Part shown: positions 1 to 12,135 of the stretch, piece after piece
Layout of the letters: each line of letters opens with the position of its first letter
How positions within the stretch are numbered: position 1 is the first letter of the stretch
NCBI GenBank assembly: GCA_951217055.1
Contig: OX578282.1
Location: 13,827,877-13,891,876, forward strand
DNA length: 64,000 nucleotides
Source of the DNA: Gerris lacustris
Taxonomy: Eukaryota > Arthropoda > Insecta > Hemiptera > Gerridae
Direction of reading: 5' to 3'
Made by a program: the position numbers and the translations under genes
The notes under the pieces: generated by a model
Seen by the model: the letters and a program-made list of their open reading frames with translations, nothing else
What the model was told of the DNA's origin: nothing
Databases searched by the model: none

Positions 1-497
1 GAAGCAAGGGGCCCTGGTAGCTTTAGTAGGAGATCAGTTGGCTAATAATCTTTAAAGTTCAGCAACCTCGGGCGTGGCGAGTAGCTGGCACCACACAGCT
101 CTGGGTCCAATTCCTGGACCGGTCCACCTCAATCACTACGCAGCATTGTTAAAACAAATGGGATGCTATCGAAAGATTTAGCGGCACCAGATTTAGGCCT
201 GGAAACCGTGGTTGACACTCATGGTGGTTTTATGAAAATCGATCAAACGAGACCAGAAGTGTGAAGACATGGTTTACTGACCAACACTTCACTCCTGTGT
301 GAAGGGTTTGGTTGTCTGGTATCAATCCAGTATTGCATTGATACAATGCTCCCCAGGTTTGTTGGATGGGCCCACTTCGTGGTCTAGGTCTTCAGGCGTA
401 AAAGCCCCCCGGATTTAAAAGAAAATAAGAAAAAAAGCTTTCAATGTTCCTTTATCATTCATGTTCCAACGATTTTTTATTAAAAATGTAGACCATT
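1..497. other. GC-richer block, probably a decayed repeat
   Basis: About the first 420 bases are clearly GC-richer than the flanks, and no open frame survives. A segment near 104-116 (GGGTCCAATTCC) resembles an RNA polymerase III B box. It recurs in similar wording near 26256-26280 (GGGTCCAATATCC), so an old SINE or a LINE leader is possible. The block ends near 420 and gives way to AT-rich DNA. I cannot name a family. Confidence 0.3.
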
Positions 498-1887
498 TAG
501 TCAAGTCAAATGGAAGTTTGAAGTGGAAAGTTCTGGTGTAATTGTTGTTAGTGGCTTACTTTATGTTTTTTGGGGTGCTGAACACGAATCTGAAGTTGTC
601 CAACAAAATTTCCCTCGGCAAATATGAGAAATCATCGAAAAACTACAAAACAAAATGTTTTTTCTTGGTTTTCAGCTTATAACTTGCAAAGCAATAACCT
701 CACGCAAAAAATGGTCTAGTAGTAAAATAAAAAGGAGAAAATAATCTACAATTTATGTCTATAACATTTATTTGTACGTCGTATGGTTTTCACGCAAATG
801 GGAGTTAAAATATTGGGAAGAGGTGGCGGGTGGAGGGTACAGGCTGAAGGGTAAACGGTAGGTGGCGAGACTGCGCTGGCAGTTAATTTTATGTTTTTGG
901 GTGTGCTGAACACGAATCTAAAGTTGTCCAACAAAAATTTTACACGCAAATATGAGAAATCATCATAAAACCACTTTTTACTTTTATTTTTTTAGTGGAT
1001 TTCGCCTTATAACTTACAAAGCAAGCTATTTACGTAAAAAGTGGAAGAGTAGTAAAATAAAGAAGAGAAAATAACCTACAAATTATTTCTTTACTATTTT
1101 TTTGTAAGTCGAATGGTTTCTATGCAAAAGAGGGGTTGAAATATCCAATAACAATGTTTACCTACAAGAAATAAAGAATAAATATTAATGGTGTTACTTG
1201 TTGTTTTTCAAAAATTACTGATTTCCCAGTTACTTCAACCCCTCTTTTGCATTGAAACCGTTCGACTTACAAAAAAAATGGTAAAAAAATAATTTGTAGG
1301 TTATTTTCTCTTCTTTATTTTACTACTCTTCCACTTTTTACGTAAATAGCTTGCTTTGTAAGTTATAAGGCGAAATCCACTAAAAAAATAAAAGTAAAAA
1401 GTGGTTTTATGATGATTTCTCATATTTGCGTGTAAAATGTTTGTTGGACAACTTTAGATTCGTGTTCAGCACACCCAAAAACATAAAATTAACTGCCAGC
1501 GCAGTCTGGCCACCAACCGTTTACCCTTCAGCCTGTACCCTCCACCCGCCACCTCTTCCCAATATTTTAACTCCCATTTGCGTGAAAACCATACGACGTA
1601 CAAATAAATGTTATAGACATAAATTGTAGATTATTTTCTCCTTTTTATTTTACTACTAGACCATTTTTTGCGTGAGGTTATTGCTTTGCAAGTTATAAGC
1701 TGAAAACCAAGAAAAAACATTTTGTTTTGTAGTTTTTCGATGATTTCTCATATTTGCCGAGGGAAATTTTGTTGGACAACTTCAGATTCGTGTTCAGCAC
1801 CCCAAAAAACATAAAGTAAGCCACTAACAACAATTACACCAGAACTTTCCACTTTGAGCTCATTTCATGCACCATTTGACTGGACTA
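498..1887. repeat. Long palindrome (foldback-like), arms about 650 bp, each arm a tandem of two diverged units
   Basis: The left arm (about 498-1140) and right arm (about 1234-1887) are reverse complements with only scattered differences, separated by about 93 bp of AT-rich spacer. The two arms give nearly identical 67-codon translations in opposite orientation (746-949 minus, 1426-1629 plus), which is a palindrome effect and not two genes. Each arm is built of two diverged direct units, both containing GTGCTGAACACGAATCT and GTTGTCCAACAAAA. In the left arm they start near 573 and 902 and are joined by a GC-richer linker. There is one indel of about 10 bp near the outer ends. I could not find a convincing target-site duplication. 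A foldback-type transposon, a recent inverted duplication or an assembly artefact would all fit. Confidence 0.85.
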
Positions 1888-3563
1888 ATTTAGATAAGAA
1901 AAAAAACAACAAAAAATAAATACATGTTACTATATTAGAGGGCGGGGGATAAACTACTTTAAATATATATAAAATATGACAAATATTATAATTTAACTTA
2001 AATTACAAGCATTATATAACAGCAGGCTCTATTTTGACATTTTAATATTTCCTAATTTTCCCTGCAGTTCTAGTTGCTGAATAAAGAGGGAATTTTTCTC
2101 ATTTGATAATGCAAATACGTGCGCTTACATTTATTTTCTTTAAAGAGATTCACTCTTTTCATTTCTTTCTCTATGTAACACGGCGTTTTCTTGTTACAGA
2201 AGGTGAAGCTGAGAGATGTAGAAGAAGTTAAAAAAAAAGAGTCTGAAAGGGGATGGGATGTGTTAAAAAGGAAAAAAATTGGGTAAAAAGCAAGAACTTT
2301 TTTTCTTTGGTTTGGTTTGGTGTGGGAAGATGAGAGAATGAAAAATATTCATAAGTCAGATTCTGAAAAACTCTATGAATATTACATGACTTCAGGTGAG
2401 GTTTTTTTTTTAACTTTTCAGGTGTTAGAGGGGAGGGGGAGAGAAGTGTGAAAGAGTGTGGTTGTTGGTATGTGAGAGGTATATAGAGGGATGTTGGAAT
2501 GAAGTACTACCAAGAGAAACAGTATCTTGCCCTGAGGCACTCCATGTCACTAACACGGACCGCCGGCTTCTTCCTAAACTCCTCGTTGTACTTTGGATTT
2601 CGTTAAGACGGTTCTAGACTCCCTCGAGATATTTCATCACCTCGTAATGGGTTTTAATTTTAAAAAGCCGTTGACTTAAAAAAAAAAACGGGGGGAAGAA
2701 ACCAGACATTAAACATTCTCGAGTATGAATGAAATAAAACCAGGAGAAAAGATAAAACGAATAAAATTTCAAGATTCTTTAAAGGTTAGACCCTTAGGCT
2801 TGACCATTTAAAAAAGAAGAAAGAAGAAAACGTCTTTACAACACTGAAGATCTTTCACAGACATAACTAAGTACATTAAACTGACGTTGCTTAAAAGGTG
2901 TGTTTAGAAATCTCATGTAGACACTCACCTTCCTTTTCTTTCTTGTTTTTAATGTCAAGTGGGCAAAATTTCATCAATGAACGAAATATAAATGTAGATT
3001 TGTATAAAAATCAGACTCTCTTTTTTTATACGGATAGAAGAATATTATCAATGTTCCAAGAGTAATGTATCTACTCAAAGAAATGACAGATAAATTCCTA
3101 ACAATTCTTACATCGATATCGTTAATAAAATCTTATTTCAGTAAAAATTATTTTTGTTGCTTTTAATTATTAAATTTCTTTTAATAATATAAAAAGACAG
3201 TATGGTTGTTTTTGTTGTCGGTGGAGGTACACCATACTGCTGGTTCTGACCGGGCAGAGGCTCTCAGAACGCCCTTCGGCTCGGTGTGGCGGTGGCTTTG
3301 GCCGTGAGGTCGAACCTCAAGTCGAACACTTTATGAAATAAGTTTAGAAAATTTTCTTTGTTTCAAAAAGCACTACTTATACCTCTCAGATTATTCACCT
3401 GTTTTGTTTTCATAAATGTATATACATGTGTAATGTGTAAGCAACGGCATCCAAAGCCTTCAAGTGAAGGTAAGCTTCTGTTTCCTTTTGGGTCGACATG
3501 GTCATCATATCTTCTTTTTACGATTTCTTTCTGATTTAGTTTTTTATAGTAATAGCCTCCTTA
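1888..3563. other. Noncoding AT-rich stretch with a small GC island
   Basis: This stretch holds long A and T runs and no persuasive exon. A GC-rich patch at about 3224-3312 contains GAGGTCGAACCTC, which is itself palindromic and faintly B-box-like, but no tRNA fold is evident. The patch at 2530-2600 is also GC-richer and unassigned. Confidence 0.4.
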
Positions 3564-3910
3564 GGCTGTTCCCTGACTTGTCGGTACGGTATCGGTATGC
3601 GGTATTTTCTGCTTCACCGATAGCTTACCGATACCGTATTCATCTCCCCATTTGTCCGTATACTTTCGGTGGAATCTTGCAGTAACGGTGGTGTCGTGGC
3701 GTGATTATGTCGTTAAAAGAAGAAGATAGTACTTTAGCGCTTCGGTTTTTACTGCTTGCTCGTACCGATCCCTTACCGCCCCACTCCTACGCATACCGCC
3801 CTAGTCAGGGAGCACTCATTAACATATAGGCGCTCGGTAAAGAATCTGTACCGGAACGGTAGTGAGAGTACGAGCTTACCGATACCGTACCAATAAGTCA
3901 GGTAGCGGCC
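3564..3910. mobile_element. Harbinger-like MITE with TTA target duplication
   Basis: A 347-bp element has imperfect terminal inverted repeats of about 40 bp. The left end begins GGCTGTTCCCTGACTTG, and the right end read in reverse begins GGCCGCTACCTGACTTA. Both continue into GGTACGGTATCGGTA. It is flanked by TTA on both sides (3561-3563 and 3911-3913), the target duplication typical of PIF/Harbinger transposons. The interior holds further copies of the CGGTAT motif in both orientations and no transposase frame, so it is non-autonomous. The 73-codon frame crossing it is not a gene. Confidence 0.75.
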
Positions 3911-4552
3911 TTATTCATTTATTTTTAGGGTGGTTGGTCCGGGGCCGAATTTGTTGAACCAACATCACTATCTATCATCTTCATCTGACCATCGTCAATT
4001 TATTTAACAGAAAGCTAATATTTTTTTATTTAACGAAAGCTAGTAAATTTAACAGAGCTAAGAACATTTTTCTTTTTTTCAAAAAAAAGAAAAAATCTTA
4101 ATACCATGAATGCATTTAATATAAGTTTTATGGGGTTGGTTTTTCTTCCCATAAAATATAAAGAACCTACCGCTTATTTAGTAAAATAAATATCTTCATT
4201 TTTTTGTGAATTACTTAGTTCAATTTGTAATCATAAAATCCAACCCTTAACTACCAACTGAGTTGGGCATAATCTAAAATTAATGTGCTTGTCACACATT
4301 TCTGAAAACATTCAGAACATAATCTAATCTTCATCATCTAATTTTTTATTTTTCATTCAGATTTCTTACTTCCTGATCAATACAACTTCAAGATGAGGGA
4401 GAATCGGCCACTTCAAATAATCAAATCTGTTCTGAATGGAGTTATAATTGTAAAATATGACATCTCCCTAGGAATCGAAACTAATACGTTGCGTTGGTTA
4501 GCATTAACAACGAAATTCGTAGTTTCTACCGAGACTGTATGATAGTTACCAT

Positions 4553-4838
4553 AAATATTAAATAAAAACACTATTTTAATATTACAGGTACTTATTTGAT
4601 TGTTCTAAATCACAAGTATTTTTTTACACTTTATCATACCGGTTTCAGCATGTTTGCTGAATCCCCCCCTCCCCCACCATACCTTATCCTCCACATTCCA
4701 TACCATTTTTCACCTATAAATTTATAATTTAGTTTGTACTTAACCACTGAAGATAGCAAAACATTAATAAAAAATACTTATGATTTAGATCAATAAAATA
4801 AGTACCTAATATTTAAATAGTGTTTTTATTAATTAAAT
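4553..4838. repeat. AT-rich hairpin repeat (MITE-like)
   Basis: Bases 4553-4635 and 4755-4838 are approximate reverse complements. Shared text includes ATAAAAACACTATTT, then AGGTACTTATTT and CTAAATCA. The loop of about 120 bp contains a C-rich tract at 4665-4680. No clear target duplication was found. The flanking stretches 3914-4552 and 4839-5585 hold no gene that I can support. Confidence 0.6.
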
Positions 4839-5588
4839 TAAATAATACGTACTATATTTGTTAGGCCAGGGAGAGTCACAGTGGGCGACTCCTGCCCAAC
4901 CTTAACTGATGAAGAGGTAAAAGGAATATTTATAAAGAAAATATCAAATGAAATAGAATTGCGGACTGTACTTGAACTCATAACGTAACTCGTTAAACAT
5001 ATAATTAAAACTTTAACAAGAAAATTAAATTTGAAAATAAAATAACTGCATGGCCTTCTTAAGTGCAAAAGGAAATTATACATAAGAAATAATTTATTCC
5101 TTTTGGAGATAAATGATTATACGAAAGATAAGTGTTTAAGATAATATTGAGATAGGTGGTGTGGTGTGTAAGTGGGATGGTGATCAAGGAAGATGCTATT
5201 AGGGAATTGTTTGTTAATGTAGATGAAGACGGCGAAAAAAGGAATGATCGCACCTGAGTGTAAGCGTGGATTTATGATAACTGATGATGGTCTGCAGGTG
5301 GTCAGCATTTAATGAAGTTAACTGGTCCAGGATGAGAACTTGCAGAAAAGAGTGAAATAATGATTTTAAATAACACTAAATTCACTGTGAACTGTACACG
5401 TCAATCTGCTCAGAATTTGAAAGATGGTACTGGTGACAGTAGATGTAACTTTGTTTGAAGATGGTAATGTTGAAAGTTAGGTGCAAAACTATACTCTTTG
5501 ATCTAGGATAGTTAAGGTTTACTTAAGGTCTGCTAGGAAAGAAGGGAGGGGTCTATAGAGTTAGAGTGATAGTTGTATATATGGGATA

Positions 5589-6020
5589 AGCGGCCTTTAC
5601 ACATACGTTCTTTCCTGCGGGCCAGAATCTTGAAGGATTGCGCGTGAGTAAAACCGCGCGAGTAGTCGTGTGGGAAAGATTTGGTAGCTATAAAAGTGAT
5701 ACGCGCTTTCCCACAGGAAAGCGTGCCCCCGTGTTGGCGCGAAGGAAAGAACACATGTGTAAAGAGGAACCCCGCACGCATTCCTCGGAGCGTGGAGTGC
5801 TTGTCAGACGAACAGTTTTAGGGGGCATAGTGGAGGTAAATTTAAAGAACACGGCAGGCCTGTGGGAAAGCTCGCTGTCGCCTTTACACTGAGATTACAC
5901 GCGGTAAAGCGTGCGTCTCTGTGGACGCGTAATCCCTCACTCCAGTGCAGCCTTTAAACTGGCGCTCTTTCCCGTTTGTTGGTATATCCTGCAGGAAAGC
6001 GCGCAAGGGTAAAGGCCGCT
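5589..6020. mobile_element. GC-rich MITE, 30-bp inverted ends, ATA flanks
   Basis: The left end AGCGGCCTTTACACATACG matches the reversed right end AGCGGCCTTTACCCTTGCG. Both run on to CTTTCCTGC, giving roughly 24 of 30 matches. ATA flanks both sides (5586-5588, 6021-6023). Inside are further inverted pieces such as GCTTTCCCACAGGAAAGC, so the whole unit can fold extensively. It encodes nothing recognisable; the 82- and 84-codon frames here arise from the inverted structure. The superfamily is uncertain. The 3-bp duplication hints at PIF/Harbinger, but ATA is not the usual TTA/TAA. Confidence 0.65.
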
Positions 6021-6023
6021 ATA

Positions 6024-6458
6024 AAGAAAATAGTAAGAGACTTTGACCTGAAGATATATAAAATACTTGAATAAAGGGATTAGGATATAGTCTAATGAGA
6101 TAAGATAGAATACGGCAATAAATGAGGGAATTTTAAATATTAATACTAAACAATGTTAGTGTTTGGACAGTCATTTTAGAGCATAAGCTCTCGACAAAAG
6201 TTATACTATTATAATATAAATCCGTGTGTGCTTCTTCTAAATCTGACTTTTAGTCCGCTTCACTTTTAAGATTATTTTTTGGCACAACTAAGTTTATTTC
6301 AGCTTCTTTGCGTTTATTGTTTGATGTTCTTTTATTCGTAAAGCTCAAAACAATTTAATATTCTAAAAACATTATTCCGTATTTAATATTTTAAGATAAA
6401 ATTTTATTATGTTATTTTGAAAACAATAAATAAAATATTTCAAGCTCAAAAAATCACG

Positions 6459-6546
<88 letters not shown>

Positions 6547-7676
6547 ATAAATATATATAAAGAATGTAATTTTACCTCTTTATAAATTTTAATGTATTTT
6601 TTTAACTCTTATTATGATTATCAATTTTTCTGTTGTCTTGTTCTTTAATTTTCTCTTACTTAGTGCAAAAGGACTGTTTTTTGCAAGACCATCAATTTGA
6701 TTCCTTTATTAAGAGTTGAGTGTTATTATACCATCCTACATCCTTATTTCATCCAACCTTTAATAAAGAGAATGATAAAATAAATATGTCAAAGAAAAAG
6801 GTTGAACAAAAGAGCTAAAAAGAAATGAAAACTCCTCTCAATAAATCAGTTCAACTCAATCTATTTTGAAAGGATTCATTTTATACGAAGCTTCCACGAG
6901 ATCACTATTAAACCAATAAAGTTAAAATACGTTCCCGTCTAACCTTAATATCAATAAAACAAATTAAATAGATTAAATTTATTGAACGTTTTACTGCAAA
7001 GACTCAATCTAGAGATTAACTAAAATGGAAAGCTATATTATGTATGATTAAGCGCAGTTAAACCATGTTTAAGAAGAGGTTTAATCGTCAGAGCTTAAAA
7101 GATATATTAATTTAATAACTGTATAATACATAGCTTAAGCTGAAGATATAGAATCGATCTTTCGTTTCTTCAATACATCATCTAGAATCCATTGCTGCAT
7201 TTTTTATTTAGAAAAAATGGGTCCTGATTTATTTTTTCTTTCAATTTTAATTTAGCCAAATCTCCTTTTTCCCAATCTTTTCAAATTAATAACTCGAAAA
7301 CTCGAATCACTGCTTTCAACCCGGTCTTACGTTGCTTTCACGAGAAAGCAAAGTAAAGATCGGGTCCACACACGTCAACTTTCAGCGGCTAGTTACTAAA
7401 CTGCGGCTTGTTATTTGAATACAGTTTATATTGACTTGGCACTCGGCGCACACTCGAAACTCATAGACTGCAATAGTGAATCACGCCCTAGTCGCTACCG
7501 TCCACTTTATTCACACGACAAACACATCCACAGTCACTAGTGACAGCTTGACTATTGAGGCTTGTGACAACTGTCATCTGTTGCGTTTCTGGAATTATTT
7601 TTGACGAGTACATCTCTGAAAAGGAACTTCAACCTATTATTTACAGGGTTTCATGATAATTAATGAAATACTACCA

Positions 7677-7711
<35 letters not shown>

Positions 7712-7934
7712 TGAATTAATGAAATATTGAAACATATAAATGCAAAAATGTGATATTACTTCTATTGTGTATATCTTAATCCTAATCGCATAGAAAAAAG
7801 TGAGTATACCTGAAATAAACTCCCTGGCTAGAAAGTAAATGTTAATGATGATGATGATTAGATTGGGTTTTGTCAGATCAAAAATGTATTTATCAAAATA
7901 TAAAATTTTGAAGGAACTGAATTTAAGACAACTT
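6024..7934. other. Noncoding stretch with (TA)n and poly-A
   Basis: It contains a (TA)n microsatellite at about 6460-6558 and a pure A run at 7684-7711. The segment 7310-7600 has near-average base composition without an open frame, so it could be a promoter or an old repeat. I see no exon signals that I would defend. Confidence 0.4.
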
Positions 7935-8137
7935 TAGATCTTTAAAAGAACATTAGATCTTTAAAAGAACACTAGATCTTTAAAAGAACATTAGATCTTT
8001 AAAAGAACATTAGATCTTTAAAAGAACATTAGATCTTTAAAAGAACACTAGATCTTTAAAAGAACACTAGATCTTTAAAAGAACATTAGATCTTTAAAAG
8101 AACATTAGATCTTTAAAAGAACATTAGATCTTTAAAA
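7935..8137 (+). repeat. 19-bp minisatellite, about 10.7 copies
   Basis: The unit is TAGATCTTTAAAAGAACAT, with position 19 alternating between T and C. Read in order, the ten complete units end T, C, T, T, T, C, C, T, T, T, followed by a partial copy. The units are otherwise nearly identical, so the array expanded recently. Each unit contains AGATCT and TTTAAA. Confidence 0.95.
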
Positions 8138-8246
8138 TGGATGTGAAAGAGTCTTCTTTTACTCGCAACTACATCTTTAATTAATGCATTAATTGATGCG
8201 TGACGAGTCTATGTCAGAGTATCGATGAGTTCCCAATGAGTTAGAG

Positions 8247-9071
8247 CAGGGGTGCCCAACCTACGGCCCGCGGGCCGATTTTATGTGGCCCCCCGTGTTG
8301 CCATAAAAACGAAGAATTTACAAGCATTCAGAGAATCTAAAATATATTAATTTCCTAATGCCGAACAGCCCAGCTGATTTTGCCCAGCAACGTTGGAATA
8401 TGGGGAAAACGGAGATCTGTTGCCATTCTACATCTACAGCGCCTTGCCCAATGAAGATTTCGAAACTTAAAAATGTTTGCTCGTACCATGTTCTCAGTGT
8501 TTGGCTCGACCTATATTTGCGAACAAACATTTTCAAAAATGAATTACATTAAATCAAAATTCCGGTCTTCCCTCACAGATTAACACTTAAAATCGTTATT
8601 AATGATTGGTACGACCATGTTTGAGCCTAAGTGGAAAGACATTTTAAGTACAAGTGCAAAGCAGTTTCAACCATCTCACTGAAGCTAAGTTACATACAAA
8701 CTTGATATTTTGATTAATAACTTTGTAAAATGAAAGACTAAATTATTTGTAATTCATACTATTATTGTTGTATTTTTATACGCCATGTGGTTAATTACAA
8801 TCAATTTAATATATATATTTGAGTGTTTTATTTTTCTGCAAAGCAAAACTAGGCTAGTAACAGAAAAAAAACTTTATTAACATGGTGTTTTAGCTAAAAC
8901 CAAAACGGAAAATTAACCTTCTAGGAAGCATAAAAACGTATTTTATGAGGGTTAAAATTCTAAAATTTTCTGGGGGAGGACCCCCCCCCGGTACACCACC
9001 GGCCCCCGGCCCGCCTTCTTCTTTGAATGTTGACAATGTGGCCCCTGATTAAAAAAGGTTGGGCACCCCGG
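8247..9071 (+). mobile_element. hAT transposon, internally deleted
   Basis: An 825-bp element begins CAGGGGTGCCCAACCT and ends AGGTTGGGCACCCCGG. These are inverted repeats with one mismatch in the terminal bases. The 8-bp duplication AGTTAGAG flanks it (8239-8246 and 9072-9079), as expected for hAT elements. Subterminal CGGCCCGCGGGCC is typical of hAT ends. The interior keeps the end of a transposase gene. The remaining internal sequence is too short for a full transposase, so this copy is non-autonomous. Confidence 0.88.
8473..8634 (+). pseudogene. hAT transposase C-terminal remnant
   Basis: This frame reads through SVFGSTYICEQTFSKMNYIK, then SKFRSSLTD, a TAA stop, and continues in frame with HLKSLLMIGTTMFEP. 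The pattern of a cysteine-glutamate-glutamine block followed by FSxMNYIKSKxRSxLTDxHL is characteristic of the hAT C-terminal dimerisation region in BED-type/GTF2IRD2-like transposases (established family knowledge). The internal stop at about 8578 and the missing upstream catalytic core show that it is dead. Confidence 0.82.
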
Positions 9072-9079
9072 AGTTAGAG

Positions 9080-11585
9080 TAAGTAGAGAAAACTTCTAAT
9101 GCCGTGCAAAGCCATCGGTGATCGTGTCTTTGCTTGGCCTCACCTGTTTTGGCATTTAATTAAATTATATGTTTTTTATTTTTAAATTAACACATTTAAA
9201 GGTCTAAGGGTAGTGATAAGATAAAGAATCCTTATTTAAGAACTACCAAACTCTATCATCCACTTATATTGAAACTTTTCAATGATCAAATATTTTAAAA
9301 TAAAATAATAAAATGCATCACGTTATTGCATAATTTAATGCAGAGCGAGGGATGATAACAAGTCATATTAAAAGCAAATTATAATTCTTCTTTTACAACT
9401 GAAATTTAGAGAATCGAAAAACATGCACATCCTATTCTAACACTTCAACAATAAGTTATTATGCAGATATAAATAAAAAGTTTAAATTCAAAATAGAGTT
9501 TCTAATAAACAGTGGGGTTTCCAGTGTTTTAGCTTTAAAATATGGGGTATTCCGTGGATGAAATGTATCGCAGTTCAAATGATTTATTTCGCACATATAT
9601 CAACATCCTTACTCTGTTCGGTGAGCCGCTTTATTCGGTGCCTCACTAAACACGCATTTTAAAGTCATCCGTTCATCCCAACAAATAACTGCATAGAGCC
9701 AAACTGCAATTTATAACCTGTCACAAGGAATATTAAAAATTCAAAAAACTTAAAAATAAACCCCCTCCCAAATAAACAAACCATAATATGGATCAATAGA
9801 AGTAAAGTCAGTCATCGCTACACTTTAATGGTAAGATTGCAGCATTTATTACTAACAAAATAAGTTAGCAATGAATCTTATACACTGAGTGCGATTTTGT
9901 GTGTCTAGAAAAGGTTTATATTCTGTAAGATTGAAAGATTTTGTCTTGTGATTAACCACGCTCTGCTACCATGTCTCGACTTCAAGTCTTTTAACCTCTA
10001 AGATTCAGATAAAACCTTTTATCTTCTTTATCTTCCTTTTATTTTACGAACAAGACAAAATCTTTCAATGTTACATTATAAGTCAAAACAAAACATTTGA
10101 ATAACTGTAACTATGGCAATACTCATTTAAAATAAAAAATAATAAATTCAAAAGATAATGGAAGAGAGGCTGAAGCTGGCATTTAAAATTAAAATATACC
10201 TATTTTGAAGAGAGATGTTCGTGTTGATTTAATGTTTAAAGTAATTATATTAAAGAAACAACACGAAATTACAGTCAAAAGAGAAATATATTAAGCGACA
10301 AATCATCCTATACAAACGATAAGTCCAGTATAATTTATTTTAGCGAGAAAACAGAAATGGAGACACTCGGTTTTGATTTCGTTTTGAGATGATGATGACC
10401 ATTAAAATTCAATACAAAGAACAATAGTTTATAACCGAGTGTATCAAAAGTAAAGTGTGTCATGACGAGTGTATCAAAAGTAAATTAACTCATGCACGTC
10501 TATGCAGTCCAGGTAAAGTTTACTCTGTCCATGAGTTCCCCGTGTTAGCCTATCCAATGTCTATTACAATTATTTTTTTTTTGTTTTTTTTTTAAATATA
10601 AAAAAAATTAAAATAAATAAATAAATAAATAAAAAATATGAACGAATGTGGGGTTTTAAAATAGAATTTAAATAGAACAATTATGATCTTTGAGATTTAT
10701 TCACAAAGCGTGACAAAACTTGAACATTAAACAAAAGGGGATCCTATAAAATATACAAAATATTATAAGATCTAAATATAAAAAACTACATACAACCATA
10801 TAGTACGGAAAAGAGAGGGGAAAAGGAACAGGCTTCAAGAGGCAGGAGGTAAGACTTTCTCACAGCATAGGCATGAGTTCGTGTTTCCGTAGTGTGAAAA
10901 CAAGATCAGTTTTAATAATATTAGATCGGTTTAGTCAAGAGACAGGAGACAAGACTTTCTCACAGCATAGGCATGAGTTCGTGTCTCCGTAGTGTAAAAA
11001 CAAGACCAGTTTTTCATATTTATGCATCGGTTTAGTCAAGAAGCATGTCTATACTGTTTCTCTTCGCCTACCAATTCGGTATGAAATCCACCTAAATAAG
11101 CAAACAAATATACTTTTATTTTTTATTCTTTTACCATTGATTCCGATATACAATTATGAAATAAAAGCCTTGGAAATTAAGAATTTATTTCTTTGTTTCG
11201 AGGAGGGATTAAAGAGGTGGTAAATTAGATAAAATAAAAAAAAGTGATTTATTCGCTTTTAATCTTCTGATCTGGTTTCGAGGAGGCAAGGGTTGCTATT
11301 ATACTCTGGAGAGAGTTATTCGGTAGAATGGATAAAAAATAAAAATATAAAAAATCTAGGAAGGGTCATATATAATGGAAAGGCCATTAATGTCTTGATT
11401 TCCCTAAATAAATAATCCCTTTTTATACTTTCCCTTGAAACCTTGCCGTAAATGTAAATCCAGACTATAATGTAAATTTCTGTACGAATTAAAAGGATTT
11501 TTTTGGGGGTAACAATGTTTTTTAATTCAAGGATCGGTTGTTTCAAGGAGGTTAAGAGGATTTTTTTTTCTCCTTTTTTTGTAAA
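9080..11585. other. Noncoding AT-rich stretch left of BEL/Pao
   Basis: No frame longer than about 76 codons and no recognisable domain was seen. It holds an A/T-rich zone near 10566-10635 with short ATAA repeats and a 100-bp tandem duplication listed separately. The base just left of the retrotransposon is the end of the GTAAA target duplication (11581-11585). Confidence 0.5.
10836..11036 (+). repeat. Tandem duplication, two units of about 100 bp
   Basis: Units start at 10836 and 10936. Both contain AAGACTTTCTCACAGCATAG followed by GCATGAGTTCGTGT, and both end in CGGTTTAGTCAAGA. Divergence is modest. The start of a third unit is visible at 11037. Confidence 0.85.
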
Positions 11586-12135
11586 TGATTAGTATCTTAG
11601 CTCCGGTTTATTGGAGATGGACTAAGAGATACTCTAGAAAATTTGACTAAAAATTTAGAGGTATTAACTAGAAATAAATTAGAGGGTAAGTTCTCCTAAT
11701 TGAGGGGTAAGAATGAGAAATAATTAATCATATAATATGTTTAGATAGAGCTTAGAGGTTGCACAAAGATAAAATATAAAAGATATTATATGAAATAGAT
11801 GAGAACTTACCGAAACTTCGTGGAGACGAGGTGACTGGGCCGGCACCAGTATGCGAACTCGGCTCTCCCCGCGGGCGTGAGAGCGTCCTCGAGAGTAGGA
11901 GTAGCGGGAGTCCGGGCATAGCTGTTTCCTCCGCGGACCGCCGCGCTTGGAGCGCTGGTATTCGTCCCACTTAGACCCGAGGCTAAGTCTCATTGGGATG
12001 ATTACATAGATATATATATATATACTAAATAGAAATAATTAAGGGAAAAATATTGGGTAAAATAAGTACAACCTCGAAAATAATTAAATATAAAAGATAA
12101 ACTCAACTAGGGAGAAAAAGGAACAAGACCCAACA
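11586..12135 (-). repeat. BEL/Pao 3' LTR
   Basis: This 550-bp LTR is identical to the right copy except at 11665. It contains an AATAAA signal on the minus strand (11607-11612), a GC-rich central block (about 11815-12000) and a TATA-like run (about 12007-12025). Two overlapping 72- and 89-codon frames lie inside it and also appear in the other LTR. They are LTR-borne upstream frames, not separate genes. Confidence 0.97.

Noticed and set aside
746..1629. Two near-identical 67-codon proteins on opposite strands
   Set aside because: These are mirror images within the palindrome, with no domain or codon signal.
11724..11993. 72- and 89-codon frames, duplicated at 18513-18782
   Set aside because: They lie wholly inside the two LTRs, so they are upstream frames of the retrotransposon and not host genes.
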